A DNA stretch of 32,739 nucleotides from an uncultured Marinobacter sp. (GTDB lineage: Bacteria > Pseudomonadota > Gammaproteobacteria > Pseudomonadales > Oleiphilaceae), in NCBI RefSeq assembly GCF_913055835.1, contig NZ_CAJXKQ010000008.1, positions 92,981 to 125,719 on the forward strand. Direction: 5' to 3'. Every line of letters begins with the position of its first letter. The first letter of the stretch is position 1. Positions 16,732 through 29,387 of the stretch are shown here, piece after piece. Position numbers and translations under genes: made by a program. The notes below the pieces were generated by a model. That model made no database searches. It worked only from the letters and a program-made list of their open reading frames with translations, and was not told where the DNA came from.

Positions 16732-17352
16732 TCAAAGCGTCGGGGCCGGGCGGTCGTAACCCAGGCGCGCCAGAGTGTCGACGATGGTCTGGGTCTGGCT
16801 GTCTATTTCGATGTTCACCCGTTGACCTTCTTCACAGGTGCCAAAAGTGGTGGCCCTCAGGGTCTCCGGAATCAGATGAATGTTGAACCGGTTGCCTCGA
16901 ACTTCGCCTATCGTCAGGCTGGCGCCGTTGATGGCGATGTAGCCTTTGGGAAAAATGTAGCGTGTCCATTCGTCGGGCACTTCAAACCACAGGGTGACGT
17001 TGTTTTCCGGTCGCAGAATCTCGACGATCTGGGCTGTGGTGTGGATGTGTCCAGACAACAGGTGGCCGCCAATTTCATCCCCGATCCGGGCGGCCCGTTC
17101 GAAATTGACCTGGTCTCCTGTCTTCAGGTCTCCCAGGGTGGTCAGTCTCAGGGTTTCCTGCATGGCGTCAAAATAGAGGACGCTGTCTTGTTGGCGTGTG
17201 ACGGTCAGGCAGGTTCCGTTGATTGCCACCGAGGCGCCAATGGACACGCCACTTGCCTTGTCTGTTGGCAGTCGTATCGCAAAGGTGCTCAGCCCGGGCT
17301 CAGCGTCGACGTCTTCGATGGTTGCAATGCCCTGGACAATGCCTGTGAACAT
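16732..17352 (-). CDS. ribE: Riboflavin synthase alpha chain
   Basis: The 206-residue enzyme dismutates two 6,7-dimethyl-8-ribityllumazine molecules to riboflavin in the cytoplasm. It shows the duplicated lumazine-binding fold. The first repeat begins MFTGIVQGIATI and contains VAINGTCLTV (about 42-51); the second begins GHLLSGHIHTTA (about 97-108) and contains IAINGASLTI (about 139-148). I chose the ATG at 17352 because all riboflavin synthases begin MFTGI; an earlier in-frame ATG adds 18 unsupported residues. GAGG and AGGA ribosome sites lie just upstream. The gene is alone, without other rib genes, and I saw no FMN riboswitch in the 158 bases before it. It is divergent from the unknown membrane protein gene at 17511. 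Confidence 0.95.
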   Translation of the reverse strand: MFTGIVQGIATIEDVDAEPGLSTFAIRLPTDKASGVSIGASVAINGTCLTVTRQQDSVLYFDAMQETLRLTTLGDLKTGDQVNFERAARIGDEIGGHLLSGHIHTTAQIVEILRPENNVTLWFEVPDEWTRYIFPKGYIAINGASLTIGEVRGNRFNIHLIPETLRATTFGTCEEGQRVNIEIDSQTQTIVDTLARLGYDRPAPTL

Positions 17353-17452
17353 AATCCTGACCTCGTTGGATATGGTGTACGGATGCCTTTCTGGCAGGTG
17401 CGCCAAGGATAGCGAGCGGACTGATCAATGCCAAGATCGGAGAAGTGGAATT

Positions 17453-17481
17453 CAAGTATCGGCTGCGATGGTCGATACTTG
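17453..17481. promoter_or_regulatory. Perfect 9+9 dyad between ribE and the unknown gene
   Basis: CAAGTATCG (17453-17461) and CGATACTTG (17473-17481) are exact inverted repeats with an 11-base spacer, so the half-sites are centred 20 bases apart. The palindrome GTTTAAAC (17481-17488) abuts the right arm. It is 30 bases before the ATG at 17511 and about 100 bases upstream of ribE. This geometry suits a dimeric regulator; an RNA stem-loop in the leader is the alternative. Confidence 0.45.
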
Positions 17482-17510
17482 TTTAAACCCCTGAATCCGG
17501 ACAACCCGCC

Positions 17511-18392
17511 ATGGCTGAAAATCAGAGTAAGGCTGCTACCCAGGCGAATGAACCGGCGCAGGCACCGGTACTGAGGCCAGGCCGGGCCGCCGATCCTGTG
17601 CCAGCGCCCGTAACAGCGGGTGCCCCGACATCTGCCAGCCAGGCTGCAGAAAACGAACCACCCGATCAGGCCTCGGACGCCAATGCCGAGCCTGATAGCC
17701 CTTCGGGCGCTGAAGCGTCCCGGGAGGGGGGGAGTGGCGTGACAGAGAGGGTGTTGGCAGAATCCCGGCAGCGCGGACTCCGGTTGATGCTGCGGCAGTG
17801 TGATCGGGTACTGCTGATGGATTTCGACCTCCTCGCCATGAACGGTTGGCCGGACAACTACACAATGGCCGAGGCGCGTCGGGGCCGGGACCTCTGGTTG
17901 TTCAGTTCCTTGATCGCCGCAGCGATCTTTCTGAGCGGTCTGACCGGGTTTGTGCCGGCCTGGATTGCAGGCGGTGGTTTTGGTGCCTTCGTGATCATTC
18001 TGTTGCTGGGGATACCGGCGGTACGAAGAATCTACACGTCGAAACCTTCCTATCTTGATCTGATCATGACTCGCCAGCGGATGCTTCGCGAGGCAAGGCA
18101 GCACGTCGCGCATCTGGAAGGCTCGGATGGCCTGATCTGGCAGTGCGCCCGGATGGCCGATTTCAACCCCGCGCTAAAGAATACCCGGTTCAGCCACCTT
18201 TTGAGGTTGTCCGAAAGGCGTAGCCTCTCCAGGCATCTGACGCGCCGTGAGCATGTGCGTCTTTATCTGATCTATCTGCTGGAAGCCGAGAAAGCCTATA
18301 GTCGCGTCCAGAAGGCTTTTTTCGAGGGACACCAGGAGGCGATTGATCAGGGATGGGAAGAAGTGGCGGCAGAGCCCGAGCCCAGAGCTTGA
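17511..18392 (+). CDS. Unrecognised two-helix membrane protein, 293 residues
   Basis: I do not recognise a family. Residues 1 to about 78 are rich in Ala, Pro, Glu and Ser and probably disordered. Residues 78-127 look helical, with VLAESRQRGLRLMLRQCDRVLLMDFDLLAMNGW. Two hydrophobic helices follow at about 128-146 and 149-170, then RRIYTSKPSYLDLIMTRQRML and a long basic helical C-terminal region ending in an acidic tail (EEVAAEPEPRA). The paired helices with a short connecting loop (FVPAWIAGG) predict both ends on the same side, probably cytoplasmic. No signal peptide or catalytic motif is visible. A weak ribosome site (CCGGAC) precedes the ATG. The psrA promoter -35 box overlaps its stop codon. 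A perfect dyad lies just upstream. Function unknown. Confidence 0.75.
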   Translation: MAENQSKAATQANEPAQAPVLRPGRAADPVPAPVTAGAPTSASQAAENEPPDQASDANAEPDSPSGAEASREGGSGVTERVLAESRQRGLRLMLRQCDRVLLMDFDLLAMNGWPDNYTMAEARRGRDLWLFSSLIAAAIFLSGLTGFVPAWIAGGGFGAFVIILLLGIPAVRRIYTSKPSYLDLIMTRQRMLREARQHVAHLEGSDGLIWQCARMADFNPALKNTRFSHLLRLSERRSLSRHLTRREHVRLYLIYLLEAEKAYSRVQKAFFEGHQEAIDQGWEEVAAEPEPRA

Positions 18393-18417
18393 CATAAGTG
18401 CGCTTCAAACGTATGTT
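18389..18417 (+). promoter_or_regulatory. Sigma-70 promoter of psrA
   Basis: TTGACA (18389-18394, consensus) and TATGTT (18412-18417, 4 of 6) are separated by exactly 17 bases. The -35 box overlaps the stop codon of the preceding gene, and the -10 box lies inside the first PsrA-like operator, the layout expected for self-repression. Confidence 0.7.
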
Positions 18418-18419
18418 TC
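18406..18419. promoter_or_regulatory. PsrA-type operator 1 (CAAAC-N4-GTTTC)
   Basis: CAAAC GTAT GTTTC fits the PsrA box described in Pseudomonas (G/C AAAC, 2-4 bases, GTTT G/C). It covers the -10 box of the psrA promoter, so binding would block RNA polymerase. Confidence 0.75.
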
Positions 18420-18432
18420 AAACAGACGTTTG
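18419..18432. promoter_or_regulatory. PsrA-type operator 2 (CAAAC-N4-GTTTG)
   Basis: CAAAC AGAC GTTTG is a perfect palindromic PsrA box and shares base 18419 with operator 1, giving a 13-base centre-to-centre tandem. It lies just past the -10 box near the predicted transcription start. Confidence 0.78.
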
Positions 18433-18452
18433 CTAGAGGCATAGATAATAAA

Positions 18453-19130
18453 ATGGCGCACTCTGATACCGTTGACCGGATTCTCGATGCAGCCGAAGAG
18501 CTGTTCGCCGACCGGGGTTTTTCGGAAACCTCGCTCCGAATGATTACCAGTAAGGCTAAAGTAAATCTGGCCGCTGTCAATTACCACTTTGGTTCAAAGA
18601 ACGCTCTGATTCACGCCGTTTTTGCGCGCTTTCTGACGCCGTTTTCCGCAACCCTGGAAAACGCCTTTGATGAGCTTGAGGAGCGGTGTGATGGTAAACC
18701 GCCCACATTGAACCAGACCCTCTGGGCGCTCACCGAAAGCGCAGTGCGCATGCCCCAGCGCAACGAGAAGGGTATCTCGATTTTCATGCGCCTGCTCGGG
18801 CTTGCCTACACCCAGTCCCAGGGCCATTTGCGCAAGTTCCTGGAGCAGGAATACAGCGAGCCTTTCAGCCGTTTCATGAGGCTGCTCAAGGAAGCGACCC
18901 CGCAACTGTCCTCGGTGGATCGATACTGGCGCATCCAGTTCATGCTCGGGGCAACGGCGTTCACCATGTCCAGCAGTGATGCGTTGAGGGATATCCTTCA
19001 GAACAAACTGGGTGTGGAAACCACCGTTCAGGAAATTGCCGCCCGACTGGTACCCTTCCTGGCCGCGGGCATGCAGGCAGAAGATGCCATGCTGATTCCG
19101 CCCGCCGGTAGCAGGGTCTCGGTTGCCTGA
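18453..19130 (+). CDS. psrA: PsrA, TetR-family fatty-acid-responsive regulator
   Basis: The 225-residue protein begins AHSDTVDRILDAAEELFADRGFSETSLRMITSKAKVNLAAVNYHFGSKNALI, nearly the Pseudomonas PsrA DNA-binding domain (helix-turn-helix at about residues 25-48). Its helical ligand domain follows. In Pseudomonas, PsrA is released by long-chain fatty acids, represses itself and beta-oxidation/etf genes, and activates rpoS. The upstream region contains two PsrA-like boxes on a good promoter, strong support for the assignment and for autorepression. An AGAGG ribosome site lies about 13 bases before the ATG. A T-tailed hairpin follows the stop, so it is probably monocistronic. In P. aeruginosa, from memory, psrA neighbours lexA and nagZ; neither is here. 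Confidence 0.9.
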   Translation: MAHSDTVDRILDAAEELFADRGFSETSLRMITSKAKVNLAAVNYHFGSKNALIHAVFARFLTPFSATLENAFDELEERCDGKPPTLNQTLWALTESAVRMPQRNEKGISIFMRLLGLAYTQSQGHLRKFLEQEYSEPFSRFMRLLKEATPQLSSVDRYWRIQFMLGATAFTMSSSDALRDILQNKLGVETTVQEIAARLVPFLAAGMQAEDAMLIPPAGSRVSVA

Positions 19131-19142
19131 GTTCCTCTCTGT

Positions 19143-19187
19143 CGGTTAGGCTTTCTCCTTGATCTCCAAGGGAGCCTGACCGGTTTT
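19143..19187 (+). terminator. Hairpin terminator after psrA, overlapping the next gene's start
   Basis: CGGTTAGGCT (19143-19152) pairs with AGCCTGACCG (19173-19182) with one G-T wobble. The stem continues inward, with a bulge, through CTCCTTG and CAAGGGAG, and is followed by TTTT (19184-19187). It can act as an intrinsic terminator with a short T-run. Its 3' arm contains AAGGGAG, the only ribosome site for the downstream gene. Confidence 0.6.
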
Positions 19188-19680
19188 GATCCATTCTTCA
19201 TCCGTCCACATTGTCATTGATCTGACCCTCCAGCGCCTGCGGCTTGAAACCGGAGGCGGGGAGCTTATCGCCTCCTATCCGGTTTCCACCGGGCTCAACG
19301 GGGCCGGTGAGAACGATGGCAGTGGCTGCACTCCACGAGGCGAACACTACGTTCGCGCGAGTATTGGCTCGGGGCTTCCTGTAGGAACGGTATTCCGTGG
19401 CCGGCGGCCGACAGGCGAAACCTATAGCTCCGAACTAGCCCGTGAACATCCCGACCGTGATTGGATCCTCAGTCGGATTCTCTGGTTGTGCGGCCGTGAG
19501 TGGGGCAAAAACCGTGGGCCGGGTGTCGATACTTTTCGCCGCTTCATATACATTCACGGCACCCCGGACAGCGAGCCGATGGGGGTGCCGCTGTCCCACG
19601 GTTGTGTCCGGATGCGCAACGAAGACATTATTGATCTGTTTGATCGTGTCGGTCCTGGAACCGCCGTTTCCATTCAATAA
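19186..19680 (+). CDS. L,D-transpeptidase (YkuD) catalytic-domain protein without signal peptide
   Basis: A 164-residue YkuD-fold protein: His124 in YIHGTPDSEPMG and the catalytic signature SHGCVRM at 137-143 with nucleophile Cys140. These enzymes make 3-3 peptidoglycan crosslinks or attach lipoproteins by attacking a tetrapeptide donor. It lacks a signal peptide or membrane helix, so its location is uncertain. No ATG or GTG precedes the fold in frame, and an in-frame TGA lies a few codons upstream. The best start is TTG at 19186, with AAGGGAG 11 bases before it. That ribosome site sits in the hairpin after psrA and may be masked. Small leaderless YkuD proteins of this size occur in other proteobacteria. 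mscS follows 24 bases later, probably co-transcribed. Confidence 0.8.
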   Translation: MIHSSSVHIVIDLTLQRLRLETGGGELIASYPVSTGLNGAGENDGSGCTPRGEHYVRASIGSGLPVGTVFRGRRPTGETYSSELAREHPDRDWILSRILWLCGREWGKNRGPGVDTFRRFIYIHGTPDSEPMGVPLSHGCVRMRNEDIIDLFDRVGPGTAVSIQ

Positions 19681-19704
19681 ACATACACATATCAGAGGGA
19701 TCCG

Positions 19705-22544
<2,840 letters not shown>

Positions 22545-22548
<4 letters not shown>

Positions 22549-25500
22549 GAGCCGGACGCGTCACTTTTAGCAGGCTCCAACTCGCCAAGCATCCGGGAAA
22601 TGCCGTCGAGTTTACCACCGGTTGTGGCATCCTTCAGCCGAAAACGGAAGCTGTTGGCACCTTCAAGCCGGTACTGGTCCGGTGCGGATTGCACTTTTTT
22701 AACCAGAACCAGAGGATCCACCGGTGTCGAGCTGCCAAACTCCAGTCGCGCCCATTCCTTGCCTGCATCCACTTTCACGATGCCCAGGGCTTCCGCCCGT
22801 AGGCGAAGTTCGGTCTGGCGGATCAGATTTTTGGCCGGATCCGGTAACAATCCGAACCGGTCAATCATCTCAACCTGAAGTTCTTTTAATGCTTCCGGGC
22901 TGTCCACGCTGGCAATGCGCTTGTACAGCATCAGGCGGTTATGGACATCGGGCAGGTAATCCTCCGGGATCAGCGCCGGAATCCTCAGATTCATTTCGGT
23001 GCCATGGCTCAGGGGCAGATCGGCGTTGGGTGTCCGGCCCTCTCGGATCGCCTTGACGGCTTCGTCCAGCAGCTGCATGTACAGGGTAAAGCCGATGCTT
23101 TCGATCTGGCCGCTCTGTTCCTCCCCCAATAACTCACCGGCGCCCCGGATTTCCAGGTCGTGGGTTGCAAGCATGAAGCCGGCGCCGAGGTCCTGCGCTT
23201 CGGAGATGGCATCCAGCCGCTTCTTGGCGTCCGCCGTAATTGATTTCGGCGGTGGCGTGAGCAGGTAGGCGTAGGCCTGGTGGTGCGACCGGCCAACGCG
23301 ACCCCGAAGCTGGTGCAGTTGGGCCAGGCCGAATTTGTCGGCCCGTTCGATAATGATGGTGTTGGCACTTGGGACGTCGATGCCGGTTTCAATGATGGTT
23401 GTGCACACCAGCACGTTGAAGCGCTTGTGGTAGAAATCCGACATGATCTTCTCGAGATCCCGCTCCCGCATCTGGCCGTGGGCGACGGCCACGCGGGCTT
23501 CGGGTATCAGTGAACGAAGATCTTCTGCGGTTTTTTCAATGGTGGCCACATCGTTGTGGAGGAAATAAACCTGACCGCCGCGGAGGATTTCCCGCAAGAT
23601 GGCTTCCTTGACCATGGCGTTGTCTTTCTGGCGCACGAAGGTTTTCACCGAGAGTCGCCGCGCTGGCGGTGTTGCGATAATCGAGAGATCCCGCAGGTGT
23701 CCCATGGCCATGTTCAGGGTCCGTGGAATCGGAGTGGCCGTCAGGTTCAGCATGTCCACTTCGGCCCGCAGCGCTTTTAATCTTTCCTTTTGCTGCACAC
23801 CAAATCGGTGCTCCTCGTCGATAATCACCAGTCCGAGATTCTTGAACTTGATGTCGCCCTGAAGCAGTTTGTGGGTGCCGATAACGATGTCCGCCTTGCC
23901 ATTTTCCACAGCCTCCAGAGCTTTGTTGGTCTGGCCAACGGTGCGGAACCGGCTGAGCAGTTCAACCTGCACCGGTGTATCCGAGAAACGATCCCGGAAG
24001 GATTCGTAATGCTGCTGGGCAAGCAGGGTGGTCGGAACCAGGACCGCCACCTGTTTGCCGGACCAGGTAGCCAGGAATGCTGCGCGCATGGCCACCTCGG
24101 TTTTTCCGAAACCCACGTCGCCACACACCAGGCGGTCCATGGGTCGCTCGCTGGTCATGTCCTCGAATACTGACTGGATGGCGACCTGCTGGTCCGGCGT
24201 TTCCTCGAATGGGAAGCCTGCGGCAAAGGCGCGATAGGCCTCTTTCGGATCCTCGAAACTGAAGCCCTTGCGCGCTTCCCGGCGGGCGTAGACGTCCAGT
24301 AGCTCGGCGGCGGTATCGCGGATTTTCTCCAGGGCTTTCTGCTTGGCAGTGCTCCAGCGATCCGTTCCGAGCTTGTGCAGCGGTGCGTGCTCGGTGTCAT
24401 TCCCGGCATAGCGGGAAATGAGGTGCAGACTGGAAACCGGCACATAAAGCTTGGAGCCGCCGGCGTACTCGAGCATCAGAAATTCGCTGGCTTCACCCTC
24501 GACTGTAATGGTTTCAAGGCCCAGATAGCGGCCAACGCCGTGGTCGATGTGAACCACCGGTGCACCAATCCGCAATTCCGACAGGTCCCGGAAACCGGCA
24601 TCGTCGGTTTCCGTCGGCTTTTCGCGGCGGCGCCGCTGCAGTACCCGCTCTCCAAACAGGGCCGTTTCTGTAATAAGGGCAACGGAATGCTCCGGCAGCA
24701 CCAGACCTTGCTCCATCGGTGCAATGGTCATGGCCAGTGGAGTCTCTTTATCCTCAAGAAATGCCTGCCAGCCTGAGAGGGTTTTCAACTCAAGACCCTG
24801 TTCGCCAAGATTCTCGATCAGGGCTTCTCGCCGACCGGAAGACTCTGCGCAGATCAGCACATGGCCGTCGAACTCGCCGAGAAAGCGCTTGAGGCGACCG
24901 GCAGGATCAGCGGTCCGACCATCCATTGCGATATCCGGCAGGGTTCTTGTCGGGCAATTGACCGAACCGGCGGACTCCTGGCTGTCGGAGGAGATGGTTA
25001 CCCTCGGGAAGGCTTTCAGATTTCTGAACAGTTCTTCCTGCTGCAGAAACAGGCGAGTGGGCGGCAGGATCGGCCGCAGTCGATCGTGGCGGCGATCCTC
25101 GTATCGATTACGGGTTTCGCTGTCAAAGTGGCTGACTGCATCGTTCAGTCCGTCGGCGGTAAAGACGTGGGTTGCCCCTGGCAGGTAGTCGAACAGGGTG
25201 GCCGTCTCGTCGAAGAACAGGGGCAGGTAATACTCGATTCCCGGCGGGGTAATGCCGTGTGTGACATCCTGGTAGATCGGCGTGTCCTTGTCGGCATCCG
25301 GGAACTGTTCGAACCAGCGGCTGCGAAAGCCGGACCGTGCCTCTTTGTGCCAGGGGAATTCGAATGCAGGCAGCAGCTCGATGCGATCAATCCGGTCGAT
25401 CGAACGCTGGGTTTCCGGATCGAAGGTGCGGAGGGTCTCGATCTCGTCATCGAACAGGTCAATCCGGTAGGGTTGGTTGGCGCCCATCGGAAAGATGTCC

Positions 25501-26078
25501 AGTATCGCGCCGCGAACGGCGTATTCGCCGTGTTCGTAGACGTTCTCAGCGTGTCTGTAACCTGCCGCCTCCAGCTGCATTCGCCAGCTTTCAATATCCA
25601 GTGACTGTCCCACTTCCAGGAGTAGGGTGTTGCCCTGGAGGTAATTTACCGGCGGCAGCCTGTGCATCAGAGTCCTGGCCGGAACCACCAATACCCCATG
25701 GCTGGTTGAGGGAAGGCGGTGCAACGTCCGGATTCGCCGGGAAATGATGTCCTGGTGGGGCGAAAACAGATCGTAGGGCAGGGTCTCCCAGTCTGGGAGA
25801 GAAAGCAGTTCCAAGCCGTCCTCGCTGACAGCCGGACCATCCTCTTCCGGGGGCAGGCCAAGAAAGAACCGCATGGCCTGCTCTAGCCGGATGGCATCGG
25901 CGGTGCTGCGGGTTATCACCAGAGTAAGACCCTTGTGGGCGCGGGCACTCTCACAGATGGCCAGTGCGTCGCTGCTGCCGTGCAATTGGCCCCATGTTCT
26001 GTGATCAGCCGGTCGGGACGGGAATTCCGGGGCAATCATGGATCGGGGAGACGGGCGTGTGCTGGCACCTTGGCTCAT
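22545..26078 (-). CDS. mfd: Mfd, transcription-repair coupling factor
   Basis: The 1177-residue ATP-dependent translocase removes RNA polymerase stalled at DNA lesions and recruits UvrA. The N-terminal UvrB-like part contains SLPDWETLPYDLFSPHQDIISRRI (about 93-116). The RNA-polymerase-interacting CarD-like domain has PVVHIDHGVGRYLGL (about 507-521) and SKLYVPVSSLHLISRY. The helicase lobes have Walker A GDVGFGKT at 653-660, IIDEEHRFG at 752-760 and LTATPIPRTL at about 779-788, followed by the TRG region and TETGIDVP-like IIETGIDVPSANTIIIERAD. A C-terminal D7 domain is present, so the length is complete. The ATG at 26078 has an AGGAG site 14 bases away; an ATG 13 codons later lacks one. A good promoter lies 51-80 bases upstream. 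Confidence 0.96.
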
Positions 26079-26128
26079 GGGCGGTCTGATACTCCTGATG
26101 TGGATGTCCGGGAGGCGGTGAGGCGCGT

Positions 26129-26157
26129 ATTCTAACGCTCGGAGGTGACGCTGTCAT
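26129..26157 (-). promoter_or_regulatory. Sigma-70 promoter of mfd
   Basis: On the minus strand, ATGACA (26157-26152, 5 of 6) and TAGAAT (26134-26129, 5 of 6) are separated by exactly 17 bases. The expected transcription start would leave a leader of about 45 bases before the mfd ATG. Confidence 0.65.
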
Positions 26158-26228
26158 GGCGGCGCCAGGGCGGCCTCGATCGGTAAAAAAGCAAACCGCA
26201 TCTATACGAAGGTCATGGCCTGACGTAT

Positions 26229-26257
26229 TTGCGGTCGGCCGGATTAAGTTGGATAAT
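26229..26257 (+). promoter_or_regulatory. Possible sigma-70 promoter of gap
   Basis: GATAAT (26252-26257, 5 of 6) with a weak TTGCGG (26229-26234, 3 of 6) at 17-base spacing. It lies about 40 bases before the gap GTG, divergent from the mfd promoter. The -35 box is poor, so an activator may assist. Confidence 0.45.
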
Positions 26258-26298
26258 GTGCGCCCAAATTTCCAAGTGCCAACTGCAGAGGTCCAAGC

Positions 26299-27768
26299 GT
26301 GAGTCACGAACAGATCAATCAGTACCTGTCCAACTGGACAGAAAGAGAATCCACTGCGGAAGCCATGATTCCGCTGATCGGCCGCCTCTACCGCAAGAAC
26401 AACGTGGTTACTTCTGTATACGGCCGCGCCATCATCAACCAGTCGGTTATTGATATCATTCGCGCTCACCGGTTTGTGCGCCAGGTTGAAGACAGCGAAC
26501 TCTCTGTTCACGACACCCTGCCGATCCTGCAGGCCATGGACAAGCTTGATCTGGGCCGCGCCCACGTGGATATCGGCAAGCTGGCGGTCAAGTTCAAAGA
26601 GGAAGGCGGCGACCTGACCGAATTCCTCAAGCGCGAAATCGGCCCGGTAGTTGGGCAGTACGCGGCTCAGTCCGAGGAAGATGCCAACAACGACACCAAA
26701 GACGTGGTTCTGTATGGTTTCGGCCGTATCGGTCGCCTGCTGGCCCGCATCCTGATCGAGAAGGCCGGTGGTGGTAACAACCTGCGTCTGCGCGCGATTG
26801 TCGTTCGTCAGGGCGGCGCTGAAAATGACCTCGAGAAGCGTGCGAGCCTGCTGCGCCGTGACTCTGTACACGGCCCGTTCGATGGCACCATCACCGTTGA
26901 TGAAAAAGAGTCCGCTCTGATTGCCAACGGCAACTATATCAAGGTGATCTACTCTGACGGTCCTGACAAAGTGGATTACACAGACTACGGCATCAATAAC
27001 GCCATTGTTATCGACAACACCGGTAAGTGGCGTGACGAAGCAGGTCTTGGTTTGCATCTGAAATCCAAGGGCGTCAGCCGCGTTATCCTGACCGCGCCGG
27101 GCAAGGGTGATATCAAGAACATCGTTTATGGCATCAACAACGACTGGATCACCGACGAAGACAAGATCCTGTCCGCCGCTTCCTGTACCACCAACGCCAT
27201 CACGCCCGTGCTGAAGGCGATTGAAGACGAGTACGGTATCGAAGATGGCCACGTTGAGACGGTGCACTCCTACACCAACGACCAGAACCTGATCGACAAC
27301 TACCACAAGGGAAGCCGTCGCGGACGGAGCGCAGCCCTGAACATGGTAATTACCGAGACAGGTGCCGCCAAGGCCGTTGCCAAGGCGCTGCCCGTGCTGA
27401 AAGGCAAGCTGACAGGCAATGCCATTCGGGTGCCGACGCCGAACGTCTCCATGGCGATCCTGAATCTCAACCTCAAGAAAGACGTTGATGTGGAAGGCGT
27501 GAACGACTATCTGCGGGATATGGCGTTGCATTCAGAGCTGCAGAAGCAGATCGACTTCGTGAATTCCCCGGAAGTGGTTTCCACCGACTTTGTCGGCTCC
27601 CGCCATGCCGGCATCGTAGATGCCCAGGCGACAATCGCCAGCGGTAAGCGCCTGATCCTGTACGTGTGGTACGACAACGAGTTCGGTTACAGCGCTCAGG
27701 TTATCCGTGTGGTCAATCAGATGGCCGGCGTAAGTTACCCGATCTTCCCCAAACGTGCGAGAGACTGA
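26299..27768 (+). CDS. gap: Long-form glyceraldehyde-3-phosphate dehydrogenase
   Basis: The 489-residue enzyme carries a full GAPDH: nucleotide-binding YGFGRIGR at 139-146, the catalytic Cys296 in SAASCTTNAITP, His323 in VETVHSYTNDQ, and the C-terminal WYDNEFGYSAQV. About 130 extra N-terminal residues, mostly helical (MIPLIGRLYRKNNVVTSVYGRAIINQSVIDI), distinguish it from the usual 330-residue form and match the larger GAPDH of Pseudomonas and relatives encoded next to nqr. It oxidises glyceraldehyde-3-phosphate with NAD(P)+, or may run in the gluconeogenic direction; which is not decided by sequence. The start is GTG with GAGG 7 bases upstream and MSHEQINQYL as the beginning. A strong terminator follows, so it is probably monocistronic. 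Confidence 0.93.
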   Translation: MSHEQINQYLSNWTERESTAEAMIPLIGRLYRKNNVVTSVYGRAIINQSVIDIIRAHRFVRQVEDSELSVHDTLPILQAMDKLDLGRAHVDIGKLAVKFKEEGGDLTEFLKREIGPVVGQYAAQSEEDANNDTKDVVLYGFGRIGRLLARILIEKAGGGNNLRLRAIVVRQGGAENDLEKRASLLRRDSVHGPFDGTITVDEKESALIANGNYIKVIYSDGPDKVDYTDYGINNAIVIDNTGKWRDEAGLGLHLKSKGVSRVILTAPGKGDIKNIVYGINNDWITDEDKILSAASCTTNAITPVLKAIEDEYGIEDGHVETVHSYTNDQNLIDNYHKGSRRGRSAALNMVITETGAAKAVAKALPVLKGKLTGNAIRVPTPNVSMAILNLNLKKDVDVEGVNDYLRDMALHSELQKQIDFVNSPEVVSTDFVGSRHAGIVDAQATIASGKRLILYVWYDNEFGYSAQVIRVVNQMAGVSYPIFPKRARD

Positions 27769-27803
27769 GCGCATCGCACCGATCCGGTGAAGTAACGGTT
27801 CTG

Positions 27804-27842
27804 AAAACCCCGATGGCACCTGCTGTCGGGGTTTTTGTTTTT
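27804..27842 (+). terminator. Rho-independent terminator of gap
   Basis: AAAACCCCGA (27804-27813) pairs with TCGGGGTTTT (27826-27835) around a 12-base loop, followed by T-rich GTTTTTGTTTTT. This is a strong intrinsic terminator 35 bases after the gap stop, isolating gap from nqr. Confidence 0.9.
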
Positions 27843-27898
27843 AAGGCTGGCCAGTCGGCTCGTTTCGCTGTCGTCGCATAACCCGTTCCGGTTTCTGG

Positions 27899-27927
27899 TG
27901 GAAATAGGATTCCTTAATCTCTATAAT
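27899..27927 (+). promoter_or_regulatory. Sigma-70 promoter of the nqr operon
   Basis: A consensus TATAAT (27922-27927) is preceded at 17 bases by TGGAAA (27899-27904, 4 of 6). Transcription would begin near 27934, leaving a leader of about 100 bases before nqrA in which I see no obvious riboswitch or stable hairpin. Confidence 0.6.
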
Positions 27928-28009
27928 TGGCGCGATTTTGGGTACGTCTGGCACTCCGTTTCTCATGGTTTTTCTGGGCCGCAGGTGTCGGACGTTACGA
28001 ATCCATTGA

Positions 28010-29383
<1,374 letters not shown>

Positions 29384-29387
29384 TACG

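Noticed and set aside
26005..27531. 508-codon minus-strand frame opposite gap
   Set aside because: It overlaps the certain GAPDH and the start of mfd, has a composition typical of antisense translation, and no ribosome site or motif.
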